Shown here in pieces: positions 1 to 7,294 of a DNA stretch of 64,000 nt. Location of the stretch: assembly GCF_000429045.1 (NCBI RefSeq), contig NZ_AUBC01000005.1:109947-173946 (forward strand). Direction: 5' to 3'. The position numbers and the translations under genes were made by a program. This DNA comes from Salinarimonas rosea DSM 21201 (lineage in GTDB: Bacteria; Pseudomonadota; Alphaproteobacteria; Rhizobiales; Beijerinckiaceae). The stretch's first letter is position 1, and every line of letters starts with the position of its first letter. Under the pieces are notes generated by a model. The model was not told the origin of the DNA, did no database searches, and worked only from the letters and a program-made list of their open reading frames with translations.

Positions 1-100
1 GTCAACATTCTTGGATCAATTGACAAAAGCGGCGGTGAGCCCGATCGTTTCGCGCCGTCGTGTCCGCGCGGTTCGCGTGTCTTCAGAAGGAACTCCGTGC

Positions 101-841
101 ATGACCGAACGCTCGCTCGACGGCCGGACCGCCTTCGTTTCCGGTTCCGGCCGCAACATCGGCCGCGCGGTTGCCGTCCGTCTCGCGCAGCTGGGCTGCA
201 ACGTGGTCGTCAACGGCTCATCCTCCGAGGACGCCTGTCGCGAGACGGCCCGCCTGGTCGAGGCCGCCGGCGCACGAGCGTTGGTCGCCATGGGCGACGT
301 GAGCCGTTCGGACGCAATGGCGCGGATAGCGGAGACGGCGCTGGCGGAGTTCGGCACGGTCGACGTCGTCGTCAACAATGCTGCGCGCCGCCCCCACAAA
401 CCGTTTCTCGAGACGTCCGATGCGGATTGGCATGCGGTCGTGGACGGGGCGTTGACGGCATCGTTCTCGAGCGCCCGCGCCTTTCTCCCGGGCATGGTCG
501 AGAAGGGCTGGGGGCGGGTGATCAATTTTGCGGGGATGAAGGCGATCCGAGGCTATTTCGAGGGCGCGCCGATCTCGGCCGCGAAGCATGGGGTCTGGGG
601 CCTCACCAAGGCATTGTCGCAAGAATTCGGCCCCAAGGGCGTGACCGTCAACGCGATCTCCCCTGGCCAGATCCGCAGCGAGACCGCGACGCAGGACGAT
701 CCCGCCCGCGTCGCCACCATTCCGGTGGGCTTCATGGGCACGCCCGGCGACATTGCCGCGGTCGTCGCCTTCCTCGCCTCGCCCGAGGCCCGCTTCGTCA
801 ACGGGCAGATGCTCGCCGTGAACGGCGGCGAGACGACCTGA
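101..841 (+). CDS. SDR-family oxidoreductase-like protein lacking the usual Tyr
   Basis: Rossmann-fold short-chain dehydrogenase/reductase of 246 aa, the normal family length. The nucleotide-binding glycine motif SGSGRNIG is at residues 14-21, followed by GDVS and VNNAA segments typical of classical SDRs. The ATG at 101 is chosen because AGAAGGA lies about 10 bases upstream; an in-frame upstream extension to 11 is non-conserved in character. The catalytic YxxxK motif reads ISAAK, so the Tyr is Ile158 with Lys162 retained, and the usual catalytic Ser region reads INFAG (Ala144). Cofactor binding is therefore plausible, but canonical proton-transfer chemistry is doubtful. It is a host gene just left of the prophage. 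Confidence 0.85.
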   Translation: MTERSLDGRTAFVSGSGRNIGRAVAVRLAQLGCNVVVNGSSSEDACRETARLVEAAGARALVAMGDVSRSDAMARIAETALAEFGTVDVVVNNAARRPHKPFLETSDADWHAVVDGALTASFSSARAFLPGMVEKGWGRVINFAGMKAIRGYFEGAPISAAKHGVWGLTKALSQEFGPKGVTVNAISPGQIRSETATQDDPARVATIPVGFMGTPGDIAAVVAFLASPEARFVNGQMLAVNGGETT

Positions 842-913
842 AGGCCGGCGGGCTCCCACTCGGCCGCTCTCGGCTCGCAGCCGACGTGCTGCCGATCCTC
901 AGCGCCGAGGCAT

Positions 914-940
914 CGCGGAGGCCTGCCCCACGCCTCCGCG
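914..940 (+). terminator. hairpin after the SDR gene
   Basis: A perfect 9-bp inverted repeat (CGCGGAGGC and GCCTCCGCG) with a 9-base loop lies 73 bp after the SDR stop codon. No T-tract follows, so it is only a weak candidate for an intrinsic terminator. The rest of 842-1083 shows no supportable gene. Confidence 0.35.
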
Positions 941-1083
941 TGATCGGAGACGGGGATGTTCCGTCCAGACATGCTGGTGCTCGGCCTTGCCGATCCACTC
1001 GACGAGGAGCCGAGCGTAGGCCCCGCGCGCGTCGTCGCTGAACGCGGCGACGTCGGTCTGGCCGGGCATGTCCTCGTGGGGAA

Positions 1084-1159
1084 TGGTGGGCCCGGCAGGA
1101 CTCGAACCTGCAACCAGACCGTTATGAGCGGCCGGCTCTAACCATTGAGCTACGGGCCC
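1084..1159 (-). tRNA. tRNA with CAT anticodon, probably tRNA-Ile2
   Basis: A 76-nt cloverleaf including an encoded CCA end can be drawn. The acceptor stem is GGGCCCG/CGGGCCC, the D arm is GCTC/GAGC, the anticodon stem is GGCCG/CGGTC with loop CTCATAA (anticodon CAT), and the T arm contains GGTTCGAGTCC. The body resembles E. coli ileX/ileY-type tRNA, whose C34 is converted to lysidine; elongator tRNA-Met is the alternative. The 5' half, from the anticodon stem to base 1, is identical to the repeat at 50559-50599, so the prophage integrated here and supplied the present 5' half. Confidence 0.93.
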
Positions 1160-1160
1160 C
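1120..1160. repeat. attL core, 41-bp direct repeat
   Basis: Forty-one bases identical to 50559-50599. The repeat covers the 5' half of the tRNA gene, from the 3' side of the anticodon stem through base 1 plus one base. Identity ends abruptly on both sides, as expected for integrase crossover cores. Confidence 0.92.
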
Positions 1161-1235
1161 CTAGGCGGGGTAAGGCTTTCCGCCTCGCGATCCCGGGCCG
1201 TGAGTGGTCCGGAATCTCTCCTTGTTCACGGTGCA

Positions 1236-1257
1236 CCTGTCCCCGTCCTGTCCCCGT
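1236..1257 (+). repeat. integrase arm-type sites, left side (2 x CCTGTCCCCGT)
   Basis: Two tandem copies of CCTGTCCCCGT at 1236-1246 and 1247-1257, 75 bp inside attL. The same word occurs twice in the same orientation at 50475-50485 and 50487-50497, inside attR. In the excised circle both pairs flank the core, as integrase arm-binding sites do. The rest of 1161-1360 holds only this pair and the promoter-like element at 1296. Confidence 0.65.
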
Positions 1258-1295
1258 AGAACGCCTGTTCCCCGGATCCGAGACGGCTCTTCTTC

Positions 1296-1316
1296 CTTGC
1301 GCCGCGACGTGCCTGG
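1296..1316 (+). promoter_or_regulatory. CTTGC-N9-TGCCTGG element upstream of 1361
   Basis: One of several copies of a 21-bp phage-wide element (also 40757, 41316, 42245 and 47348), always on the sense strand upstream of a start codon. CTTGCG could act as a -35 box, but no consensus -10 is evident. Confidence 0.45.
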
Positions 1317-1360
1317 GTAGGTAGCACGGGCGCGGAGGGCGCGCCAAGGGGAGAGGGATC

Positions 1361-1564
1361 ATGGAGTTCACGATCACCTTCGGCTGGTGGCTCGCGCCGA
1401 CCATCTGGACGATCTTCTGTTTCTGCCTCGCGTTAGCAAAGACCCCGCGGGACCAGCCGAGCGGAAGCTTCGACTTCGGCGGCCTCCTCGACGCCATCCT
1501 CTTCTACGGCGCCGCCCTCATCGCCAGCCTCGTCGGCTGGCTGATCTACGCGCTCGCGACCTGA
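1361..1564 (+). CDS. small two-helix membrane protein
   Basis: A 67-aa protein with two hydrophobic segments, about residues 8-26 and 44-66, separated by a charged loop with KTPRDQPSG. GGGGAGAGGG precedes the ATG, a good ribosome binding site. It is first in a rightward run of six small genes beside attL, which in the excised phage would follow the right-end operon across attP. I do not recognise the family; a host-envelope or accessory role is only a guess. Confidence 0.6.
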   Translation: MEFTITFGWWLAPTIWTIFCFCLALAKTPRDQPSGSFDFGGLLDAILFYGAALIASLVGWLIYALAT

Positions 1565-1575
1565 GGGAGGATCAC

Positions 1576-2061
1576 ATGCAATACGCCGTCTCGATCCGTC
1601 GCGCCGCGACGACTGTCCGGATCAACACCGATCCGTCGAGGCTCAAGGAGATCCGGGAGGGGATCGCCAAGGGACACGTCATCCTCCGTGAGGACGACCA
1701 GGTCGAAGTCCTCGCGTCCGACTTCGGGCGCGACGGCGCCCTCGCCCTCGTGGTCGCCGCCCACCTCCGAGACCGCCCGCACGCCGCCACGAGGGCTGTC
1801 GTCCATGTGCGCGGCGTGGTCGAGGTCATCATCAATCACGATGCGGAGGGCGCCGACGAGGTCGTCCAATCCGTGCACCGCGCCCTCGACGAGGCGAACG
1901 CGGTACTGCGCGGGCAGACCGCCTGCGGCGCCACGCGCTTCTGCGTGGCGGACTCCGTAGGCGAAACTGAGGCGATCCGCGCGCTGAGGGTCACGGGCGT
2001 CGACGGCGATGTCTTGCTCGTGTTCGACCCCGGCGAGGATGCCTGCGAGAAGGCCGCCTGA
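1576..2061 (+). CDS. phage protein of unknown function (161 aa)
   Basis: The ATG at 1576 is preceded by GGGAGG. The protein begins MQYAVSIRRAATTVRI and is soluble, with alternating strand and helix character and an acidic C-terminus (VFDPGEDAC). It follows the membrane gene by 11 bases, so the two are probably co-transcribed. No family recognised. Confidence 0.65.
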   Translation: MQYAVSIRRAATTVRINTDPSRLKEIREGIAKGHVILREDDQVEVLASDFGRDGALALVVAAHLRDRPHAATRAVVHVRGVVEVIINHDAEGADEVVQSVHRALDEANAVLRGQTACGATRFCVADSVGETEAIRALRVTGVDGDVLLVFDPGEDACEKAA

Positions 2062-2073
2062 GGAGATCTGACC

Positions 2074-2484
2074 ATGCCCGCACCCGACGCGTTCCTCGCG
2101 CACATGGACAAGATGCGCGATCTCCAATCCATCCGCGACGCCGAGACGATGACGTCCACCGTCGTCGACGCCACGCCGGCCGCCGACCCGGCCGCGGCGA
2201 TCTACGCGGCCGTCGACCGCATGCGCGAGTTCGAGCGCCAGTTCGCCGAGGCCGAGATCGGCCTGGTCGTCGCGCAGCTCGTGGAGGTCGCCCGCGAGCG
2301 CGGGCTCGATCCCGATCGGCTGGAGGTCGCGATGGTCGGCCCCGCCGTCGCCGGCCTGCGCGACGTCGAGACCCGCAAGCTCGTCGTGCGCCGGTGCGTC
2401 CCGCTCACCAGGTCGGAGAGCGCCGGCCTCGATGCGCTCGTGCCGAGCGTGATGCGGATCCCGCCCTACCGGATGGGAAGCTGA
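2074..2484 (+). CDS. phage protein of unknown function (136 aa)
   Basis: A mostly helical, charged protein. The ATG follows GAGGAG with good spacing, 12 bases after the previous stop. The middle (YAAVDRMREFERQFAEAE) looks like a helical bundle or short coiled coil. No catalytic motif or membrane segment is visible and I do not recognise the family. Confidence 0.6.
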   Translation: MPAPDAFLAHMDKMRDLQSIRDAETMTSTVVDATPAADPAAAIYAAVDRMREFERQFAEAEIGLVVAQLVEVARERGLDPDRLEVAMVGPAVAGLRDVETRKLVVRRCVPLTRSESAGLDALVPSVMRIPPYRMGS

Positions 2485-2486
2485 CC

Positions 2487-2969
2487 ATGCAGACCCCCGT
2501 CGAATCCATCCAGCGCGCGATCGCGGACGCCGCGCCCGCGATCGAAAAGCTCCGGGAGGCCGGCGCCGACGCGATCGATAGGGCCGTTCACGGCATCGAG
2601 GAGGCCCGCCTGAAGGCGCTCGCCGCCCGGTACGGGCTCGAGCTCCAGCAATGGAACGACGTCGGCTACACCGTCGAGGATCCGGTCGCCGGATGGCTCA
2701 TGTCCTGCTCCGACCTTGCGGCTGTCCGGGCCGCTCTCGGCATGCGCTTCCTCTCCATCGACCGCGCGCCGACGGCGCATGGGCTCGTCTACCAGGCCGC
2801 CCGCGAGGCCGGATCCAGGAAGGCGCTGGCGGTCCGCCTGGGCGTCTCGGCGCCGTTCGTGTCGGCCATGATCAACGGGCGCAAGCCGGTGCCCGAGAGC
2901 GTCATGCGGAAGCTCGGGCTGCGGCCGGTGACCGTCTACGTGAAGGATACGGCGCATGGCGATCGTTGA
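2487..2969 (+). CDS. HTH protein with helical N-terminus
   Basis: A 160-aa protein whose C-terminal third (RKALAVRLGVSAPFVSAMIN followed by GRKPVPESVMRKLGL) is a Cro/XRE-type helix-turn-helix. The N-terminal ~60 residues are helical and charged, suiting oligomerisation. The ATG at 2487 lies two bases after the preceding stop, indicating coupling. It may regulate the attL-side operon or act in lysogeny. Its HTH tail resembles the small protein encoded at 7046-7294. Confidence 0.7.
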   Translation: MQTPVESIQRAIADAAPAIEKLREAGADAIDRAVHGIEEARLKALAARYGLELQQWNDVGYTVEDPVAGWLMSCSDLAAVRAALGMRFLSIDRAPTAHGLVYQAAREAGSRKALAVRLGVSAPFVSAMINGRKPVPESVMRKLGLRPVTVYVKDTAHGDR

Positions 2970-3168
2970 GATCATCCTGCCGGCGCCGCGCTACCGGTCG
3001 CTCATGAAGCGGTCGCGCGCGGACCTGGAGTTCAAGCTCCAGGAAGCCGAGTACATGAACGCCAAGCGCGACGGGCGGGCATACGACTGGCAGAGCCGCC
3101 AGGCCGAGCTGCAGGCGCTGTCCCGCGACCAGCTCGCGCGCGGCATCGTGGAGGCTTACCATGCCTGA
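2956..3168 (+). CDS. small phage protein (70 aa)
   Basis: A charged, helical 70-aa protein starting within the end of the HTH gene (14-base overlap) and itself overlapping the next gene by 8 bases. This is the tight packing of a translationally coupled operon. No domain or membrane segment seen; function unknown. Confidence 0.55.
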   Translation: MAIVEIILPAPRYRSLMKRSRADLEFKLQEAEYMNAKRDGRAYDWQSRQAELQALSRDQLARGIVEAYHA

Positions 3169-3475
3169 GGCGGAGATGCCGATCCTGCTCGGTCCCGATC
3201 TCCGCCTTCGGCTGGCACGCCGCGAGTGCATCGTGAACGTGCGCTCGATCCCGTGGGAGATGATCGCCGACTGCGAAGACCAGGCGCAGGACTCGCACCA
3301 GCAGGATCTGCTGACCCTGGCGAGCCGAGGCGGCGTCTCCGCGGGCGAGGCGATCGCGATCATGGCCCGCGTCCGCCCCTTCCCGATCGACGACATACTC
3401 GCTCACCGGATCCTGTACGCGATGCGAGCCATGTTCGCCCGCGGTCAGAGGGTGGCGGAGGCGCGCGGCGTCTAG
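3161..3475 (+). CDS. small phage protein (104 aa)
   Basis: Last gene of the rightward attL-side operon. The soluble, helical protein includes NVRSIPWEMIADCEDQAQ and a C-terminal HRILYAMRAMFARGQR helix. Its stop overlaps the stop of the convergent integrase gene by four bases, so the two transcripts meet end to end with no room for a terminator. Function unknown. Confidence 0.6.
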   Translation: MPEAEMPILLGPDLRLRLARRECIVNVRSIPWEMIADCEDQAQDSHQQDLLTLASRGGVSAGEAIAIMARVRPFPIDDILAHRILYAMRAMFARGQRVAEARGV

Positions 3476-4662
3476 CCCGCCTTCCGCTTCCCCCTCTTCC
3501 CGATCCCCTCGACGGCCTCCGCCTGGTAGTCGGGATGCTGGTGGCTGTACGTCCGCTCGAGCACCTCCACCGACATCCCGAGATAGCCGGCGGCTTCCCA
3601 TAGGGGGACGCCCGCCCTCATGAGCCAGGTCGCGGCGGTGTGCCGGAGCGCGTGCGGCGTCACCTCCGGCGGAAGCCCGGCCGCCCTCACGGCCTGCGAG
3701 AATCCCTTGTTGACCTCCTGCACGGCCTTCTCGTTCCATTCGACGACGTGACTCTTCGCGATGCCCTTCCGGTGCCAGCGCCTGACGTGCGCGAGCAGGC
3801 GCGGCGGGATCCGCGCCGGCGGCTGGCGCTTCGTCGTCTCGCGCTTCCCGACGGGCAGGCGGTGGTAGACGCCGCCCTCGAGGTCTATCCACGCGACGCC
3901 CGGCGCGCGCTCGAAGCCGGCGCTCGCGATCGAGCCCGCCCGCGTCCCGGTGTACAGGCCGACGAGGATGAAGCGGGCCAGGTGGGCCCACGGCCGCTTC
4001 TTCGTCACGACCTCCCTCCCGCCGTGCGTCTGCACCTCCCGCGCGCGCCAGCAAGTCCACAGGAGACGGGCGGCCTGGTCGCGCTCGAGCCAGACGACGC
4101 GCGGCTGCGACTTCGGCGGCAGCCAGACGTCGACGATGGCCCTGCAGTAGCCCTCCTTCCGGTGGTAGTTAACGGCGGCGCGCAGGTCCTCCAGCTCGCG
4201 CCGGACGCCGGCGGGGGACACCCGGCGCGCGGGGTTGCCGGTGCGGTCCGGGCGGGCCGACTTCCAGGGCTGCTTCTGCCGCCAGGTCGCGTAGGCGCGG
4301 CAGGACCTGCCGGTGACGTCCGCCAGGGATTTTCCGGCCCACCATTCCCCGAGCTGGAGCAAGCGTTGCATGGTCTTCGCTGGCCGCGCGTGCCCGGGGA
4401 CGACCTCCTCGGCATAGAGCGCGAGCACGTCGGTGACGAGGACGTCGCCGACGGCCTGGTCGCGACGGTGCTCGGGCGCGTGCTTCTCCGCCAGGTAGGC
4501 GGCTAGCGCGGCCTCGGCGCCCGCGCTATCCGCCTCAGGGCATCGAGTGACGATCGAGCGCGATCCGTCTCGGATGATCCACCTGGCGTGCTTCCGAATC
4601 CTTCCGTCGGGCCCGTGTTCGGCCGGCTTGAGCCAGAGCCTAGGCCCTTTTGGTTTCGACAT
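3472..4662 (-). CDS. int: phage tyrosine integrase
   Basis: A 396-aa tyrosine recombinase performing site-specific integration and excision at the tRNA att site. The N-terminal half contains arm-binding and SAM-like core-binding regions. The catalytic domain shows LYTGTRAGS (first Arg), TPHALRHTAATWLM (His-xx-Arg), a second His region, and the nucleophile in LERTYSHQHPDY. The ATG at 4662 is chosen because GGAGGGAG lies just upstream; the reading frame is open further upstream but lacks conserved sequence. It is the last gene of the leftward early operon, partly overlapped by the excisionase-like gene as in lambda xis-int. Confidence 0.95.
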   Translation of the reverse strand: MSKPKGPRLWLKPAEHGPDGRIRKHARWIIRDGSRSIVTRCPEADSAGAEAALAAYLAEKHAPEHRRDQAVGDVLVTDVLALYAEEVVPGHARPAKTMQRLLQLGEWWAGKSLADVTGRSCRAYATWRQKQPWKSARPDRTGNPARRVSPAGVRRELEDLRAAVNYHRKEGYCRAIVDVWLPPKSQPRVVWLERDQAARLLWTCWRAREVQTHGGREVVTKKRPWAHLARFILVGLYTGTRAGSIASAGFERAPGVAWIDLEGGVYHRLPVGKRETTKRQPPARIPPRLLAHVRRWHRKGIAKSHVVEWNEKAVQEVNKGFSQAVRAAGLPPEVTPHALRHTAATWLMRAGVPLWEAAGYLGMSVEVLERTYSHQHPDYQAEAVEGIGKRGKRKAG

Positions 4663-4904
4663 GTCTCCCTCCACTCCTGCAGGATTGCTCGCGTGACGAC
4701 GACACGGCGACCCCGGCGCTCGGGCACCAGGTCGCCGCGGCGTATCGCAGCGCGGAGGGAGGCGACGGTCTCGCCGGCGAGATCGGGCAGCGCGCAGGCC
4801 TCGGCGAGCGTCATCGGCGCGTCGGCGGGCGCCGGCACGAGGACGGTGTGCAGAGTGTGGGAGCTGCCGACGGTGACCGTGAACGAGACCATGAGCGTGA
4901 GCAT
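4503..4904 (-). CDS. excisionase-like small DNA-binding protein
   Basis: About 133 aa if the ATG at 4904 is used; ATG 4892 is an alternative, and neither has a clear ribosome site. Residues ~31-80 (MTLAEACALPDL, then TVASLRAAIRRGDLVPERRG and a VVVTRAILQEW helix) match the winged-helix excisionase/HTH_17 pattern used by recombination directionality factors. It overlaps the integrase start by 160 bases in another frame, an arrangement also found for lambda xis and int. The C-terminal ~50 residues lie in the overlap and may be unconstrained. Confidence 0.6.
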   Translation of the reverse strand: MLTLMVSFTVTVGSSHTLHTVLVPAPADAPMTLAEACALPDLAGETVASLRAAIRRGDLVPERRGRRVVVTRAILQEWRETCRNQKGLGSGSSRPNTGPTEGFGSTPGGSSETDRARSSLDALRRIARAPRPR

Positions 4905-4935
4905 ACACGGATCCGGTGACCAGGGGGTTTCCGAG

Positions 4936-5184
4936 CTACGCAGCTTTCGCCGGATCCGCGACGTCGTCCAGGACCACCGCGTCCGCGGCCTCGATCCACA
5001 CCCTGGCGCCGCACTTGAGCGGCCGGTCGGGCGAGTAGACGACGCGCGCGGGCCCGACGAGCTCGACCTCCCACGCCGGCGTCGACGTGCGGCCGCGGAT
5101 GACGCGCAGCGGCGGCTCGCGCTCGGCCGGCGCGGCGGACACGTTCTTGCGGATGACATGCTGGTTGACGTGCACGCGGACCAT
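4936..5184 (-). CDS. small early phage protein (82 aa)
   Basis: Begins MVRVHVNQHVIRKN at ATG 5184, preceded by CAGGGGGTT, a better-spaced ribosome site than the upstream MM start. The second half (VELVGPARVVYSPDRPLK) is beta-rich. Short phage proteins opening with a V-N-Q-H-x-I-R pattern are common in alphaproteobacterial phages but have no assigned role. It lies 31 bases upstream of the excisionase-like gene. Confidence 0.6.
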   Translation of the reverse strand: MVRVHVNQHVIRKNVSAAPAEREPPLRVIRGRTSTPAWEVELVGPARVVYSPDRPLKCGARVWIEAADAVVLDDVADPAKAA

Positions 5185-5204
5185 GTCCAACCCCCTGCCA
5201 GACA

Positions 5205-5438
5205 TCACGAATTCTCGATAACATCCCGCCCCGGCACGCCGGCGTGCTGCGACGGCACGTCGTTCCAGTCGAGATCGACGGAGATCTCCGTCTCGCCCGA
5301 CGGCACCCGGCGTTGCGGTGGGAGCATCGAGCGATCACGGCGGCGCTTGCGCGTTGGCGCACATGGCTGCGGATCCGATTCGAGCCGCCCGTGCGCGAAT
5401 GCCTCGAGCATGTCGACGAAGGATTTGTGATCGCTCAC
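5205..5438 (-). CDS. small early phage protein (77 aa)
   Basis: The GTG start at 5438 is supported by AAGGA eight bases upstream. The protein opens MSDHKSFVDMLEAF, close to the opening MSDQKSFLDRCLDW of the protein at 6690-7031, then has a basic KRRRDRS stretch and an acidic end. Function unknown. It follows a hairpin terminator and three direct repeats, so it may have its own leftward promoter. Confidence 0.55.
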   Translation of the reverse strand: MSDHKSFVDMLEAFAHGRLESDPQPCAPTRKRRRDRSMLPPQRRVPSGETEISVDLDWNDVPSQHAGVPGRDVIENS

Positions 5439-5448
5439 GCCCGGAATC

Positions 5449-5540
5449 CTTATGTGCAAGATATGACACGCTGCGTCCGCTTACGTTCAAGATACGACGC
5501 CCGGGGCCCGTCCCCGGGCGCCTTACGTGCACGCTACGCC
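5449..5540. repeat. three direct repeats, CTTAYGTKCAMGMTAYGMC
   Basis: Nineteen-base copies at 5449-5467, 5480-5498 and 5522-5540; the first two differ at only three positions. They lie between two leftward genes, around a hairpin, where an operator or promoter for the downstream set (5438 to 3472) would be expected. Confidence 0.45.
5498..5520 (-). terminator. GC-rich hairpin between leftward genes
   Basis: A perfect 9-bp stem, CGCCCGGGG with CCCCGGGCG, and a 5-base loop, 14 bases after the stop of the 5534-6025 gene on the minus strand. No long T-tract follows; it is probably an attenuator or weak terminator. Confidence 0.45.
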
Positions 5541-6025
5541 GCCTCTCGCTCCGAGGCCTCGGCCGCGAGGGCCGACTGGATCCGCTGGTAGGCGCGCTGC
5601 CGAGAGACCCCGAGCGCCCTGCCGATGTAGGCGGTCGAGTGGCCGGCGCGGCGCATCGCGAGCGCGCGCCGGTCGAGGGCGTCGGAGACGCGCCGGCGCT
5701 CGGCTGCGGCCTCGTCGAAGGCGGCCCGCCCAGCGATCTCGACGGCGTCGCGCAGGCGGCGGTACTCGTCGAGCTTCGAGAGGCGCTTCCAGACAGCAAC
5801 GTGGGAGAGCCCGTGCCGGCGCCCGATCTCGTAGACCGTGAGCCCGGCGCGGTAGTCCGCGAGCAGGATCTCGGTGTCGACGCGCGGCGGCGCGCCGCGG
5901 CGGATCTCGACGCCGGCGCGCTTGAGGAGGGCCGACATCTCGGCGATGGACACCCCGGCCCGGTCGGCGAGCCCGCGCACGGTTCCGCCGGCCAGGTAGG
6001 CGACGACGATCTCGTCGGTCTTCAT
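5534..6025 (-). CDS. protein with three HTH-like units
   Basis: A 163-aa protein with three successive helix-turn-helix-like stretches: VRGLADRAGVSIAEMSALLK (about 16-35), VYEIGRRHGLSHVAVWKRLS (about 64-83) and STAYIGRALGVSRQRAYQRI (about 129-148). It likely binds extended or repeated DNA sites. The start overlaps the stop of the preceding gene by four bases. It could be an early regulator; the repeats just downstream at 5449-5540 are a candidate target by proximity only. Confidence 0.7.
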   Translation of the reverse strand: MKTDEIVVAYLAGGTVRGLADRAGVSIAEMSALLKRAGVEIRRGAPPRVDTEILLADYRAGLTVYEIGRRHGLSHVAVWKRLSKLDEYRRLRDAVEIAGRAAFDEAAAERRRVSDALDRRALAMRRAGHSTAYIGRALGVSRQRAYQRIQSALAAEASEREAA

Positions 6026-6687
6026 GCGGCGATCCTCCGGTCGGCGGTGGCGGGGACGTCCCAGGCGGCGAGGATGTCCAGGAGCCAGCCCGGCAGGCGC
6101 TCCTCGACGGCGAGCCCCGGGAAGACGGTCTCGATCGCGACGCGGTCGCAGCCGTCGAGCGCGGCGCGCAGGCGATCGTCACGGCGCGGCAGGCGGGCGC
6201 GGCCGCGGACGGGCTGCGGATCGACCAGCGGGAGCGCCCGGCGCAGGACGTCGCCGACGGCGCGCTCGTGCGACCGGATCCGCTCGAGCTCGAGGGCGGC
6301 CGGCGTGTTGCCCGCGCGCGCCAGGCGCGCCAGGGCCGAGAGGCGCCCCTGGCGCTGGCAGCGCGGGGGCTCGACGCCGCGGCGCCGGAAGAGCTCGTGC
6401 GCGGCGCCGTCGCGGATGCCCGCGGCGCGCTCGCCCGCCGACGGGCCGTCGAGCAGGAAGGCCGCCTCCAAGCACACGAGCTCGTCGAGCTCGCTGTAGG
6501 TGCGGCGCGACGGGATCCCGACGACGACCGCGCCGGCGGTCGCCCGGCCTTCCTGCGCGAGGGTCTGGATGGTCTTGCGACCGAGCCAGCCCCAGCGCTC
6601 GAGCGCGGCGTCGAGGCCGTAGCCGTCCAGTATGCGGGCGACGAGCGCCGGATCGGGCCGACGATAGACGAGTGCTTCGACCATCAT
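6022..6687 (-). CDS. phage protein of unknown function (221 aa)
   Basis: The ATG at 6687 has GGGAGGTGAGC directly upstream. The protein begins MMVEALVYRRPDPALVARIL and is helical and arginine-rich throughout, with WGWLGRKTIQTLAQEG suggesting a DNA-facing helix pair. No catalytic motif is recognised. It belongs to the leftward early operon, overlapping its downstream neighbour by four bases and lying two bases after its upstream one. Confidence 0.6.
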   Translation of the reverse strand: MMVEALVYRRPDPALVARILDGYGLDAALERWGWLGRKTIQTLAQEGRATAGAVVVGIPSRRTYSELDELVCLEAAFLLDGPSAGERAAGIRDGAAHELFRRRGVEPPRCQRQGRLSALARLARAGNTPAALELERIRSHERAVGDVLRRALPLVDPQPVRGRARLPRRDDRLRAALDGCDRVAIETVFPGLAVEERLPGWLLDILAAWDVPATADRRIAA

Positions 6688-6689
6688 GC

Positions 6690-7031
6690 TCACCTCCCGA
6701 AGATCCTGAGATCGTCGTACGACGGGCAGCCGACGCCGCGGGCGTAGCCGCGCGGCAGGATCTCGACCTGCCAGCCGGCGTCGATCGCGGTCTGGGCCAG
6801 CCTCTGCAGCTCGGCGGCGCGCTCGCGCGGGCAGGGCCGCGAGACGCGATCGTGGACGATGCGGACGCCCGGGAGCGCGGCAAACTCCGCGACGCGGCGC
6901 TGGCGGTGGGCCTGGGCGATGATGGCGAGACGCGAGGTCAGCAGGGCCTCGGCGCACTGGTCGATGGACGCGCCCGGATTGGCCTTCAACCAATCCAAGC
7001 AGCGGTCCAGGAAGGATTTCTGATCCGACAT
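6690..7031 (-). CDS. early phage protein (113 aa)
   Basis: Starts at ATG 7031 after GGAGACACCGCAC, the ribosome-site style used repeatedly in this phage. It opens MSDQKSFLDRCLDWLKANPG, then has a helical middle and a C-terminal part (EILPRGYARGVGCPSYDDLR) of alpha-beta character. Function unknown. The opening is shared with the small protein at 5205-5438, hinting at a common N-terminal module. Confidence 0.55.
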   Translation of the reverse strand: MSDQKSFLDRCLDWLKANPGASIDQCAEALLTSRLAIIAQAHRQRRVAEFAALPGVRIVHDRVSRPCPRERAAELQRLAQTAIDAGWQVEILPRGYARGVGCPSYDDLRIFGR

Positions 7032-7045
7032 GTGCGGTGTCTCCG

Positions 7046-7294
7046 TCAGTCGTCGGTGAGCGGGAGGTAGCGGACGATCTTGCGCACGCCGAGCGCGCGC
7101 AAATAGGCTTCGGTGGGCTCGCGATGCGCGTTGCGGATCTGCGAGACGGCGACCGGGTCGAGCCCGTGGAGGTGCGCCCAGGCGCGGGCGGATCCGGCCT
7201 CGGCGATCGCCGCGTTCGCCCGCGCGTTGAGCTCGAGCGCGTCCAGCAAGAGCGGCGCGGCGTTCGGCGAGATGCGGCCGGTCAGCGTTCTCAC
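7046..7294 (-). CDS. small HTH protein
   Basis: An 82-aa Cro/XRE-like helix-turn-helix protein: ARAWAHLHGLDPVAVSQIRN with a following AYLRALGVRKIVRY helix, resembling the C-terminal HTH of the 2487-2969 protein. It overlaps the upstream gene by four bases. Its position near the start of the leftward early transcript suits a regulator of the adjoining control region, but no binding site can be assigned. Confidence 0.65.
   Translation of the reverse strand: MRTLTGRISPNAAPLLLDALELNARANAAIAEAGSARAWAHLHGLDPVAVSQIRNAHREPTEAYLRALGVRKIVRYLPLTDD

Noticed and set aside
956..1141. Small plus-strand frame next to and into the tRNA
   Set aside because: It runs through the tRNA gene in the opposite direction and has no ribosome site or family features.
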